DNA of 64,000 nucleotides from JAGQOZ01 sp041399205 (lineage in GTDB: Bacteria; Planctomycetota; Planctomycetia; Pirellulales; Pirellulaceae), in NCBI GenBank assembly GCA_041399205.1, contig JAWKTK010000024.1:76115-140114 (forward strand). Direction: 5' to 3'. The notes below the pieces were generated by a model, which was given only the letters and a program-made list of their open reading frames with translations, did no database searches and was not told the DNA's origin. How positions within the stretch are numbered: the first letter of the stretch is position 1; the number at the start of each line of letters is the position of its first letter. A program made the translations under genes and the position numbers. Positions 21,166 through 29,729 of the stretch are shown here, in pieces.

Positions 21166-22518
21166 TCATGACGCTTGCAAGAATCCGGCGGTGGAAGCAA
21201 TCAAGCCTATTACCAGTGCCGCCGTGGTCACGGCTGCGGCCGAAACCAAAATCTTGTTGCGAAAGAAAAACTTCCTCGCCACGTACGATGCACTATTCGG
21301 TACCGCCGAAACCACTTGGTGATCCAGAAATCGCTGGATGTCATTCGCCAAGGCCGATGCGGATTCGTATCGTTCAAGTCGGTTCGCCGCTAACGCTCGA
21401 TACGCAATCCAGTCCAAATCTTGCGCCACGTTTGGAACGAAGTCGCGCACGCGCTGAACCGGTACGGTGCGAACCTGTTGTAACGCGTCTGTCAGATCGA
21501 GTCCGGTTGTCGATAACGAACGAGGCAAGCGGTTGGTCAGAATTTCAAACAGGACAACGCCCAACGCATACACGTCTGCTCGAGTGTCCACGTCTGGCTG
21601 ATTCCCATCGGCTTGCTCTGGCGCCATGTAGGACAGCGTACCCATGACGATTCCGTTGCCGGACGGCGAGCTTTTTCGGTCTATTTCATCGGAAACCAAG
21701 GTGGCCAGACCAAAGTCGATGATCTTGGGCGTGGGCTGATCGTCGCAATCGGCAATCAAAATATTGGACGGCTTCAGGTCTCGATGAATAATCCCTTTTT
21801 GGTGAGCGTGTTGTACGGCATGGCAAACCTGCAAGAACAGTTGCAAACGTGCTGTCAGCGGAAGTTGCCGGTTTTGGCAGTAGTCCGTGATGGGTGCTCC
21901 TGACACCAACTCCATCACAAAATAAGGTGCACCACTTTCACTGCTGCCTGCATCCAAGACCTTGGCAATGTGAGGATGATTCATGATGGCCAGCGTTTGG
22001 CGTTCGTGCTGGAATCGCTGGATTAGTTTTTCCGAAGCTAGTTCGGGCCGAACCAGTTTGATGGCGACATCGCGTTGAATGGGATGCGATTGCTTTGCGA
22101 AGAAGACTTTGCCCATTCCTCCTTCGCCTAAACAGGCTTGCAAAGTGTATGGTCCCAATTGCGAACCAATGCTGAGCGTCACATCGGTAGGCGATGATTT
22201 CGACGAAGCGGTGATGAACATGGTTTCTTGGAAAATCTGTTCAATCGCCGTATCGTTGGGGCCTGTCGCCAGATGTTGATAGTCCGATCGATCGGGCGTC
22301 TGGCCTTGTTCGCGACGCAGTTCCATGTCCAGCAGCACGAGCTCTCGTAGTAATTCTCGGCGAAATATACCTGCGGTTTCGACGAGTAGCGCATCGATGG
22401 CGGGCGTCTTGCCGTCGTTGAAGTCTTGTTCAAATTGCGAACAAATCTGCTCGATGCGTTGTAGCTGGGCAATGGAAAGTTTGGACGAACCTGATTCGCT
22501 GGATTCGGAACGCGGCAC
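21166..22518 (-). CDS. Ser/Thr protein kinase (Hanks type), frame broken after membrane span
   Basis: 450 residues in this frame. The kinase domain starts near residue 120 with the glycine loop LGEGGMGKVFFAK, then VAIKLV, the catalytic loop HRDLKPSNIL, DFGLA and MAPEQA. All key residues are present, so it should be active. An N-terminal helical region (about 15-90) precedes it. A membrane span (ILVSAAAVTTAALVIGLIAS) is at the end, then a frame break. It starts 3 bases after the ECF sigma stop, so the two are translationally close. ECF sigma factors genetically linked to such kinases are common in planctomycetes, where the kinase is thought to control the sigma factor. Confidence 0.93.
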   Translation of the reverse strand: MPRSESSESGSSKLSIAQLQRIEQICSQFEQDFNDGKTPAIDALLVETAGIFRRELLRELVLLDMELRREQGQTPDRSDYQHLATGPNDTAIEQIFQETMFITASSKSSPTDVTLSIGSQLGPYTLQACLGEGGMGKVFFAKQSHPIQRDVAIKLVRPELASEKLIQRFQHERQTLAIMNHPHIAKVLDAGSSESGAPYFVMELVSGAPITDYCQNRQLPLTARLQLFLQVCHAVQHAHQKGIIHRDLKPSNILIADCDDQPTPKIIDFGLATLVSDEIDRKSSPSGNGIVMGTLSYMAPEQADGNQPDVDTRADVYALGVVLFEILTNRLPRSLSTTGLDLTDALQQVRTVPVQRVRDFVPNVAQDLDWIAYRALAANRLERYESASALANDIQRFLDHQVVSAVPNSASYVARKFFFRNKILVSAAAVTTAALVIGLIASTAGFLQAS

Positions 22519-22521
22519 CGC

Positions 22522-23145
22522 TTAGTTCTCGCTATCTTCATTGGTTGCTTCAGACCAAATAGTACGAATCAACTTCAAACGCCTTTCGACCGATCGCTTG
22601 GCACAGCCTATTCGCTGTGAAATCTCGTCTACGCTGTAGCCTTCCATGCGCAGTAACGCAATGGCTTGTAGTGTGTCGTCGTTCAAGCGATCTAGTAACT
22701 GTTGACAATCGTCGGAAAACTGGGCAATCAGTTCTGGAGTAGGGGTTGTACCTGCGACCATGCCGATGCCCTGTTCACGAAGGCCGGATTCGTCCTGCAT
22801 GAATATGGATTCTCCGCTGACTTTCCCGCCACCTCGTTTTTCACGAAGTTCATGTCGAATGCGTCCCTGAGCTTTGCGAGCGGTCAGGCAGACCAGCAGT
22901 TTCCACAATTCGTCTCGACCGTTCAGCTCCGGAAACGCGCCGCGTTCTGCTCCTAGGCAAAAGCTCTTGAACGCGCTCAGCGCCACGTCCTCTTCGTCCA
23001 TAATTCGCCGCAAATGATTCGGCAGACGCTTGTGCGCAAAGCGCAGCAACCCTGGAAAACAGTATTCCCACAATTTGGCCGCGGCATCATGGTTGCCTTG
23101 TTCAACCGATTCGATCCAGCGAGTGACATCGTCTTCAGCCATCAA
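22522..23145 (-). CDS. ECF-type RNA polymerase sigma factor
   Basis: 207 residues. The sigma-2-like part (AAAKLWEYCFPGLLRFAHKRL, DEEDVALSAFKSFCLG) and a C-terminal sigma-4 helix-turn-helix (LLRMEGYSVDEISQRIGCAK, RSVERRLKLIRTIW) identify it. A Gly-rich insertion (LREKRGGGKVSGES) lies between the domains, as in planctomycete ECF groups. No anti-sigma gene is next to it; instead the membrane kinase follows by 3 bases, so kinase signalling is the likely control. It is divergent from the RTX giant (about 220 bases between starts), a candidate target. Confidence 0.92.
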   Translation of the reverse strand: MMAEDDVTRWIESVEQGNHDAAAKLWEYCFPGLLRFAHKRLPNHLRRIMDEEDVALSAFKSFCLGAERGAFPELNGRDELWKLLVCLTARKAQGRIRHELREKRGGGKVSGESIFMQDESGLREQGIGMVAGTTPTPELIAQFSDDCQQLLDRLNDDTLQAIALLRMEGYSVDEISQRIGCAKRSVERRLKLIRTIWSEATNEDSEN

Positions 23146-23364
23146 AGGCCCTTTCTGATGGGCGAACCCAATTCTTCGGCCCGAAAGACCGCTGGCGAAC
23201 CGTTTGGGCCTGGTTTTCCCGAGAATTCCTGCAGAACGAAAAAATTCTGAAAGCTTTTGGCGGATGTCACGTCGCGTTGTCCATACCAGGCTATGACCCT
23301 CAGCTTAACGAGGCCTCGAACCCCTGTAAATCCAGCAAATAATTTATCCGCCAAGGAGTTTCGC

Positions 23365-26300
23365 ATGCATTTTCGCCGCAATCACCAACCACGTCGGTCC
23401 GCCGCGAATCGACGCTTCCGCGGTACTTTGGAAGCACTGGATGCTCGCGTCATGTTGGCTGCCGACCTGAGCGTGTTGGACGCGGGCCTGGAGAACGGCT
23501 ACTTCGCTAGTTTGCAAGCGACCTTGAATCAGCAAATTTTGAGTTCGCCGGCGCCGCTGATTGGAGATGCGTTGGCAGGCCCGATTGATTCGCAACAACA
23601 GTCTGGTTCGCAATTCTTGCTGGGTGTGGACGAACGGTTACAACAAATCAAGCTGGATGCCAGCAGCTCGGTCCATGATGCAACCAGTGAAATTGCTGGA
23701 CAACTTGGAATTTCAGAGGACGCCATCCGGGTCACTCGATCCAACAATGACACCGACATTCGCTTTCAAATTTCGCTGACAGACTCTCGGGCCTATCACG
23801 ATGCCGTCGCCTTGGAATTGGTGGGGGCCGATCCTGAATTGGAATTGCTGCTCGGTGCTGAAGGTCAAGTAGATCTGCAAGTTGACTGGTCTTACGAAAT
23901 GGCGTTTGGTGTTCGCGAAGGTGCCAATGGCGTTTCCACGTTCTATGTGGACGATTCCTTAGAAAACGAATTGAGCCTTGGATATACGGCAACAGTGAAT
24001 CGCGATTTCACAGGCGGTAAGGGCACGGTAGGGGTCTTCATTGCTGACTTTTCTGCGAACCAAACGGAATCGCAATTTCAGGGTCAGTATGTCCTGGATG
24101 TCAGTGCGTCTACTTCGGACGACGCACGTCTATCTGGCGTCCTGATGGGCTCGGGTGACGTGAACCTGTCAGTCGAAGGTGCGCTCTTTCCTTCGTTCTT
24201 GCCGGCCGATTCGGAAAACCTGGTGAACCTTGCGGTGCTGACCGATGCGCGAGTGGAATATCAGACGGCGATCCAGTTTGAAGATGACGGTTCGGTCGAT
24301 ACCACGGAGAATCAAGTTACCGTTGGATTTGAAAACGTCCGAGTGGATCTGGGGCAAATCTATCACGACTTTGTTGACCCCATGGTCACTCGTTTGCAAG
24401 ACAATCTAAAACCGTTGAAGCCCGTGGTAGACTTCTTGACCGAGCCCTTGCCCGTCATCAGCGATTTGTACCAGATGGCAGGACGAGGTAACGTCACGGC
24501 GTTGTCGCTGGCCGGTTATGGTTCCAATAGCGCCATTGCCAGAACGCTGAACACGATTGACGCCATTCTGGATTACCAAGGTTTAACGTCTACCATTCAA
24601 GATCAAGAACCGTTGTTTCAGTTTGCTGTTGCCAAATCGGGCGTCGATCCCGCGACTGCTGTTGATCGAGCCGAAGCGGTGCAGAACAATCTGAAGAAAT
24701 TAGACGAAGGGGGACTGCGGTTCGAACTAGCGGACAAACACAAAAATCCGGCGGAACACGCTCAGTGGCAATCGAGTTTGGCCTGGAATCACGAATTCAA
24801 CGGCAGCGTTGACTTGCCCTTTCTGACCGACTTTGAATCGTTGGCGGCGCTGCTATTGGGTGACACCAATACGGACCTGTTTACCTTTCAGTTGGACGCC
24901 AACTTCAATTTTGATGCCACGGTCGACATTCCGATTGTACCCTTGTTGAACTTGGCGTCGGTGACGGGCCGAATTAGCTTTGGTTTGGATATCGACTTAG
25001 ACGGCGGCTATGATGCGACTGGTATCAAACGCTTGACTAACGCGGCGGACTTTGCTTCGGAAGATTCGCTGCAAACCAGTCTGGCCCAACAAGAAGCGTT
25101 GCTGCTGGATGGTTTCTACTTGGATGACCACAGTTCGGCCAGCCGCGACCATCAAGCGTCCGATTCGCCTGAAATGACCTTCACTGTAGAGTTGGGTGCG
25201 GGCCTGAAAGCCGGTATCGACCTGTTGTTGATGCAGTTTGAACTGGGTGGTGAAGTTGTTTTGGAAGGAAATCTGCACTTTGATCTGAATGATCTGCCCG
25301 AACCTGACTTGTGGAGCGGTACCACGCCAATTTGGAGCAATGTGGTTTGCCATGATCGTGCTTGCAACAGTACTAACGCGGAAGACTGGACGTACGATGG
25401 TCGAGTTCGTTTGCACGAATTAAAAACCATTGTGGATGCCGATCCAGCTGCCATGTTCAACATGAACGGCGATCTGAAAGCGGGCTTTGATGCCACGCTG
25501 GACGTCAGCGTGATTGGCATTCCGATCATCAGCGAACGCTGGCGACTGCTGCGGACCACTTTGGTGAATGGCAACATTCGGCAGCCGAACGACGCCAAAT
25601 TGATCTACGGAGAAAACCCGCCAATTCTGGGCGCCCTGCAAGACGGCACGCTCACATTATTCGCCGGAGACCAGGCGAACCGACGCAACCGGGAAAACTC
25701 GGTGGTAAACGAAGCCTTCACCGTTCAATCGTTGGGCGAATCCAAGCAAGGTGGCGAAACCGTCATAGTTACGTTGGTTGGCAATGAAGATCAATATTCG
25801 CAATATTTTCATGGTGTCACTCGCATTGTCGCGGACGGAGGTTCGGGCCATGATTCGATTCGTGTTTTGCCCGGCATGGCGGCGCCGGCGACAATTCGCG
25901 GTGGAGATGGCAACGACGTTCTGACCTACGCTGGTACCGGAAACGCCGTCCTGACTGGTGGCCGCGGCAATGACTTTATCACGAGCGGCAGCGGCACTGA
26001 TCAACTCAGCGGCGACGCGGGCGACGATACCTTGGATGGCGGCAGCGGACGTGATCGCCTGGATGGAGGTGATGGAAACGATCAACTCCAAGGTGGCGCC
26101 GATAACGATCAACTGTGGGGCCAGAGCGGCGATGACACGCTGCTCGGCGGACTTGGAGACGATTGGCTCGTCGGGCATCTGGGTGATGATGTCCTTAACG
26201 GCGGCGCCGGAGCCGATTTTGTTCACGGACATGGCGGACGAGACCGCATTCAGTTTTCCTTCTTCGGAGATGGCGGTGCCGAATTGGATCGAATGACCGG

Positions 26301-28917
26301 CGGAGCTGGCAAAGACACGATTGAAATTCTGGGAACCGAATCGAACGATGTGCTCACGGCGACGCAGTTACCCAACGGTGTGATTCAGGTCACCAATGAC
26401 GATGACGCACTGTTCCGTTTTCGTATGCCTCGCGCAGTTGGAACGCTCGCTCGTAGCGTTAGCAAAAGCGATGCCCTGACTCCGCTTCGCCCGAATCGAT
26501 CCGTAAACAAAGTTGCAGAACGAGATATTGAAGAACTTCGAATCAGCGGTTTAGGTGGTGACGATCAAATCACTGCCATTGGAAAATTCGACGTGAACAC
26601 GCTGCGACTGGACGGCGGAGACGGTTTTGACATCCTGGTTGGCGCGGATAGCCAGAATATCTTGATGGGCGGAGCGGGAAATGATGTGTTGGTGGGTGGC
26701 GCAGACCGAGACATCTTGCGAGGTGGCGATGGCGATGACGCTCTGCGAGCTGGCGACGGCAACGATGTGCTCTATGGCGAAGGCGGCGATGATCGGCTTG
26801 ACGGAGACGCAGGTGCAGATATCGCTTACGGAGGTGACGGCAATGACCGGATCGCAGCAGGCGAAGGAATTCTCGGAGAAATGATTTATGGCGGCGCCGG
26901 CAACGACACGCTACTGGGCGGAAACGGAGTGGATGTTATCTTCGGCGGAGCAGGTCACGACGAAATTTACGGATTCGGTCTTGGCGACCTGTTAATGGGA
27001 GACGCCGGCAACGACACGCTGGTGGGCGGTTCGGGTAGAGACTTCCTGTTCGGTGGCAGCGATCAAGATCAATTGTTTGCGTTGGAACAAAATCGGTTTG
27101 CCGACGCGAATGAAGAATCCAACGATTGGCGACATGTTTACAACCAGCTGCTGGACCGCGAAAACGAAATCATCCATACCGAAGTGGATCAAGTCATGCG
27201 GCAATTGGACCGGATTTCCCGAGACATCGCGGCAATCGAAGCGGTGGACGACAGTGACTTTCGTTTGCCAGGGATGCGAGCTGAACGGGCGGAACTAGAG
27301 CAACAAGAGACAACGCTTCAGAACGAATTGGCCGTCATCAATCTAACACAGACCGACGTTTTGCCTCGGCAAGTGATCAGCATCGACGTGCTGGACGGCG
27401 GAACGGGTGATGATCAACTGACGGGCAGTCCGTGGGCCGACAGATTAAACGGCAATCAAGGCAACGACACGATCTACCATTCGAATGGTGCAGATGCCGT
27501 CTTTGGTGGCGACGGCTTGCGTGACACGTACGTGGTTAGTGGAACGGATCAAGGAGATGACATTTCGGTGGACTTGGTTCCCGGCGCGGACGGTGGAACG
27601 CCTAAAGTGCTGGTGGACGTGAATGGTTCCAGCACAACGGCCAGCGAATTAGAGATGGAAATCGTGGGTATTGAATCTGGCGCTGGGAATGACTCGATTC
27701 GCATTAGTTTTGGTGCGAACGCAGCCAGGGAAGTGATGGTGGACGCTGGAGCAGGTGATGACGTGGTCGACATCGGAACGTTACAAGCGATGGCTTCGCT
27801 GGACGGAGGCGAAGGTCGTGATCAAATTCAAGCCAAGCTGCTTGATACGGAAGCGAACCTGTGGTTGACGGATCATGAACTTCGCACGGAACAACTGACG
27901 CATGCATTGTCGAATTTTGAACGAAGCGAACTCGACGGCAACGCACTGGACAATCTGCTGGACGCTCGCGGATTCTCTGGCAATGTGACTCTGCGAGGTG
28001 CCGCCGGAAACGATTCGCTGTGGACGGGATTGGGCAATGATGTGGTAGATGGTGGCGAAGGCATTGATACGCTGGGCGCTGTCGGGAACGTCAACTTTGT
28101 CCTTTCGGATGTCTCGTTAGAAGGGCAAGGTTCTGATCGGTTCACCGGAATCGAACGAGCGGAATTGATTGGCGGTGATGGCAATAATCGACTGGACGCT
28201 CGCGGGTTTACTCGGGGCGCGGTGACGCTTCGCGGAGGACAAGGCAACGATGCTCTGTTCGGTGGACATGGAGACGATAAGCTGTACGGTGATGGCGGCG
28301 ACGACTGGATTGAAGGCGGAGCGAACGGTGTTGATTTCCTGTATGGAGGCGACGGTGATGATCAACTTCGCGGCGAATGGGATCACTTGTATGGTGAAAA
28401 CGGAAATGACTATCTGTACACGGTCGATCGAAATTCTGGCATGAAAAACTATTCCATGTACGGCGGAAATGGCAACGATCAATTGTATGGCGGAGCCAAT
28501 CATGACACGCTGTATGGTGGAGCGGGTAATGATCAGATTTTTGCTGGTCGAGGCAACGATCTAGTTTATGGCGGAGCTGGAGTGGATTATCTGTACGGAA
28601 ATGAAGGTGACGATCGTTTGTACGGTGAAGCGGGCAATGACCAACTTTATGGTCACGACGGACACGATCTAATCAACGGCGGCGGAGGCAATGATTACTT
28701 GATCGGCGGTACCGGACGTGACACAATCTTGGGCGAAGGTGGCAATGACCACTTGGATGGTGGCCGCGATGGCGATACGGACAAGTTGAATGGTGGCAGT
28801 GGAACGGACAGTGGCATTCAATATCGTTACTGGCGAACCACATTCTGGCCGTTTGGCGAATGGGTCAACCAAGAATCGCTTACTTCGATCGAAGAAGTCA
28901 CCAACAAGGATTGGTAA
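23365..28917 (+). CDS. Giant RTX (haemolysin-type calcium-binding repeat) surface protein
   Basis: 1,850 residues. AAGGAG at 23353-23358 places the start at 23365. The Arg-rich N-terminus leads into GTLEALDARVMLAADLSVLD, resembling the LEPR-XLL motif. About 840 residues of beta-rich sequence without recognised domains follow. From about 25890 to 28800 there are blocks of calcium-binding nonapeptides (GGxGxDxLxG pattern, e.g. GGAGNDVLVGGADRD, LYGGAGNDQIFAGRGND). Between about 27090 and 27360 the array is interrupted by a charged helical segment (LDRISRDIAAIEAVDDSDF, ERAELEQQETTLQNELAV) with coiled-coil character. RTX arrays fold on calcium after export. No RTX-type ABC exporter is in the window. 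Divergent to the ECF operon. Confidence 0.92.
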   Translation: MHFRRNHQPRRSAANRRFRGTLEALDARVMLAADLSVLDAGLENGYFASLQATLNQQILSSPAPLIGDALAGPIDSQQQSGSQFLLGVDERLQQIKLDASSSVHDATSEIAGQLGISEDAIRVTRSNNDTDIRFQISLTDSRAYHDAVALELVGADPELELLLGAEGQVDLQVDWSYEMAFGVREGANGVSTFYVDDSLENELSLGYTATVNRDFTGGKGTVGVFIADFSANQTESQFQGQYVLDVSASTSDDARLSGVLMGSGDVNLSVEGALFPSFLPADSENLVNLAVLTDARVEYQTAIQFEDDGSVDTTENQVTVGFENVRVDLGQIYHDFVDPMVTRLQDNLKPLKPVVDFLTEPLPVISDLYQMAGRGNVTALSLAGYGSNSAIARTLNTIDAILDYQGLTSTIQDQEPLFQFAVAKSGVDPATAVDRAEAVQNNLKKLDEGGLRFELADKHKNPAEHAQWQSSLAWNHEFNGSVDLPFLTDFESLAALLLGDTNTDLFTFQLDANFNFDATVDIPIVPLLNLASVTGRISFGLDIDLDGGYDATGIKRLTNAADFASEDSLQTSLAQQEALLLDGFYLDDHSSASRDHQASDSPEMTFTVELGAGLKAGIDLLLMQFELGGEVVLEGNLHFDLNDLPEPDLWSGTTPIWSNVVCHDRACNSTNAEDWTYDGRVRLHELKTIVDADPAAMFNMNGDLKAGFDATLDVSVIGIPIISERWRLLRTTLVNGNIRQPNDAKLIYGENPPILGALQDGTLTLFAGDQANRRNRENSVVNEAFTVQSLGESKQGGETVIVTLVGNEDQYSQYFHGVTRIVADGGSGHDSIRVLPGMAAPATIRGGDGNDVLTYAGTGNAVLTGGRGNDFITSGSGTDQLSGDAGDDTLDGGSGRDRLDGGDGNDQLQGGADNDQLWGQSGDDTLLGGLGDDWLVGHLGDDVLNGGAGADFVHGHGGRDRIQFSFFGDGGAELDRMTGGAGKDTIEILGTESNDVLTATQLPNGVIQVTNDDDALFRFRMPRAVGTLARSVSKSDALTPLRPNRSVNKVAERDIEELRISGLGGDDQITAIGKFDVNTLRLDGGDGFDILVGADSQNILMGGAGNDVLVGGADRDILRGGDGDDALRAGDGNDVLYGEGGDDRLDGDAGADIAYGGDGNDRIAAGEGILGEMIYGGAGNDTLLGGNGVDVIFGGAGHDEIYGFGLGDLLMGDAGNDTLVGGSGRDFLFGGSDQDQLFALEQNRFADANEESNDWRHVYNQLLDRENEIIHTEVDQVMRQLDRISRDIAAIEAVDDSDFRLPGMRAERAELEQQETTLQNELAVINLTQTDVLPRQVISIDVLDGGTGDDQLTGSPWADRLNGNQGNDTIYHSNGADAVFGGDGLRDTYVVSGTDQGDDISVDLVPGADGGTPKVLVDVNGSSTTASELEMEIVGIESGAGNDSIRISFGANAAREVMVDAGAGDDVVDIGTLQAMASLDGGEGRDQIQAKLLDTEANLWLTDHELRTEQLTHALSNFERSELDGNALDNLLDARGFSGNVTLRGAAGNDSLWTGLGNDVVDGGEGIDTLGAVGNVNFVLSDVSLEGQGSDRFTGIERAELIGGDGNNRLDARGFTRGAVTLRGGQGNDALFGGHGDDKLYGDGGDDWIEGGANGVDFLYGGDGDDQLRGEWDHLYGENGNDYLYTVDRNSGMKNYSMYGGNGNDQLYGGANHDTLYGGAGNDQIFAGRGNDLVYGGAGVDYLYGNEGDDRLYGEAGNDQLYGHDGHDLINGGGGNDYLIGGTGRDTILGEGGNDHLDGGRDGDTDKLNGGSGTDSGIQYRYWRTTFWPFGEWVNQESLTSIEEVTNKDW

Positions 28918-29011
28918 CAGAGGGCCGGCCACGTGGCCAATGTTGGACTGAAATACTCCACTGACGCTTACGCGTTTTTCAGCATTCACCTAGGTTCATT
29001 CCGATCCGAGA

Positions 29012-29728
29012 TTACTGGCTGTCATGACAGAACGGACAGGCAGATTCGGCCGCGTGGACATCGGTACCAAAGAACGCCACACCTCGGCCAATAGAAAGAA
29101 ATCCGGCAATGATGACGGACCATGCCGCTGCATGAAACAATTTCTTGCGTGACGCGATGCTCAACAACGAGCCACCCAGGCCGGTGGTGATCATCACCGG
29201 TACCGTGCCCATTCCGAAAACGGCCATCAGTAATGCGCCGGCAAACATGCTTGCAGTACCAGCCGCCATGGCCAAAAACGCGTAGACCAATCCGCAGGGT
29301 AAAAATCCTGTGAAGACGCCGGCCAACAACATGTCTCGATACGATCTACTGGCGAGAAACGACTTGAGAATCGAGCCACTTAGGCAGGGCAGATTGGCTT
29401 TCTTCCATTTGCGCTGAATCAGGCCGGTGGCCAGCACACCTTGGTAGACCAAGAAGAGCCCGGCAAAAATGGCCAACATGGCGGGGACGTTGACCATACT
29501 GGGAAGCGATTCGGCCAGTCGCATACCGGCAAAACCCGCTGTTGCACCCAGCACGGTGTACGTGAAAATTCGCCCGACACTATAGACCAATTGCCGAACC
29601 AAGTTGGCTTTCCAGGAAGCACTTTCGCTACCGATTGCCAGTGCAAAGGGACCGCACATACCGATACAGTGGGACGAACCCAGAATTCCCGAAGTAAAGA
29701 CCAGCGGCAGTTCGATCATGATTTCCAC
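29012..29728 (-). CDS. SafE/TauE-like membrane protein of the cbb3 cluster
   Basis: 238 residues with about six hydrophobic spans. It contains the SSHCIGMCGPFALAIG motif typical of the sulfite exporter TauE/SafE-like (UreH-2) proteins that sit in cbb3 oxidase clusters and have been linked to copper handling and oxidase maturation. Its ATG is 1 base past the stop of the copper ATPase gene, so they are cotranscribed. The C-terminus ends in ACPFCHDSQ, a CxxCH-like motif not typical of the family; it could bind haem c or metal, or be chance. Confidence 0.85.
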   Translation of the reverse strand: MEIMIELPLVFTSGILGSSHCIGMCGPFALAIGSESASWKANLVRQLVYSVGRIFTYTVLGATAGFAGMRLAESLPSMVNVPAMLAIFAGLFLVYQGVLATGLIQRKWKKANLPCLSGSILKSFLASRSYRDMLLAGVFTGFLPCGLVYAFLAMAAGTASMFAGALLMAVFGMGTVPVMITTGLGGSLLSIASRKKLFHAAAWSVIIAGFLSIGRGVAFFGTDVHAAESACPFCHDSQ

Positions 29729-29729
29729 T

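Noticed and set aside
25657..26232. 191-codon minus-strand frame inside the RTX gene
   Set aside because: Antisense of calcium-binding repeats gives long open but repetitive frames; no ribosome site or domain.
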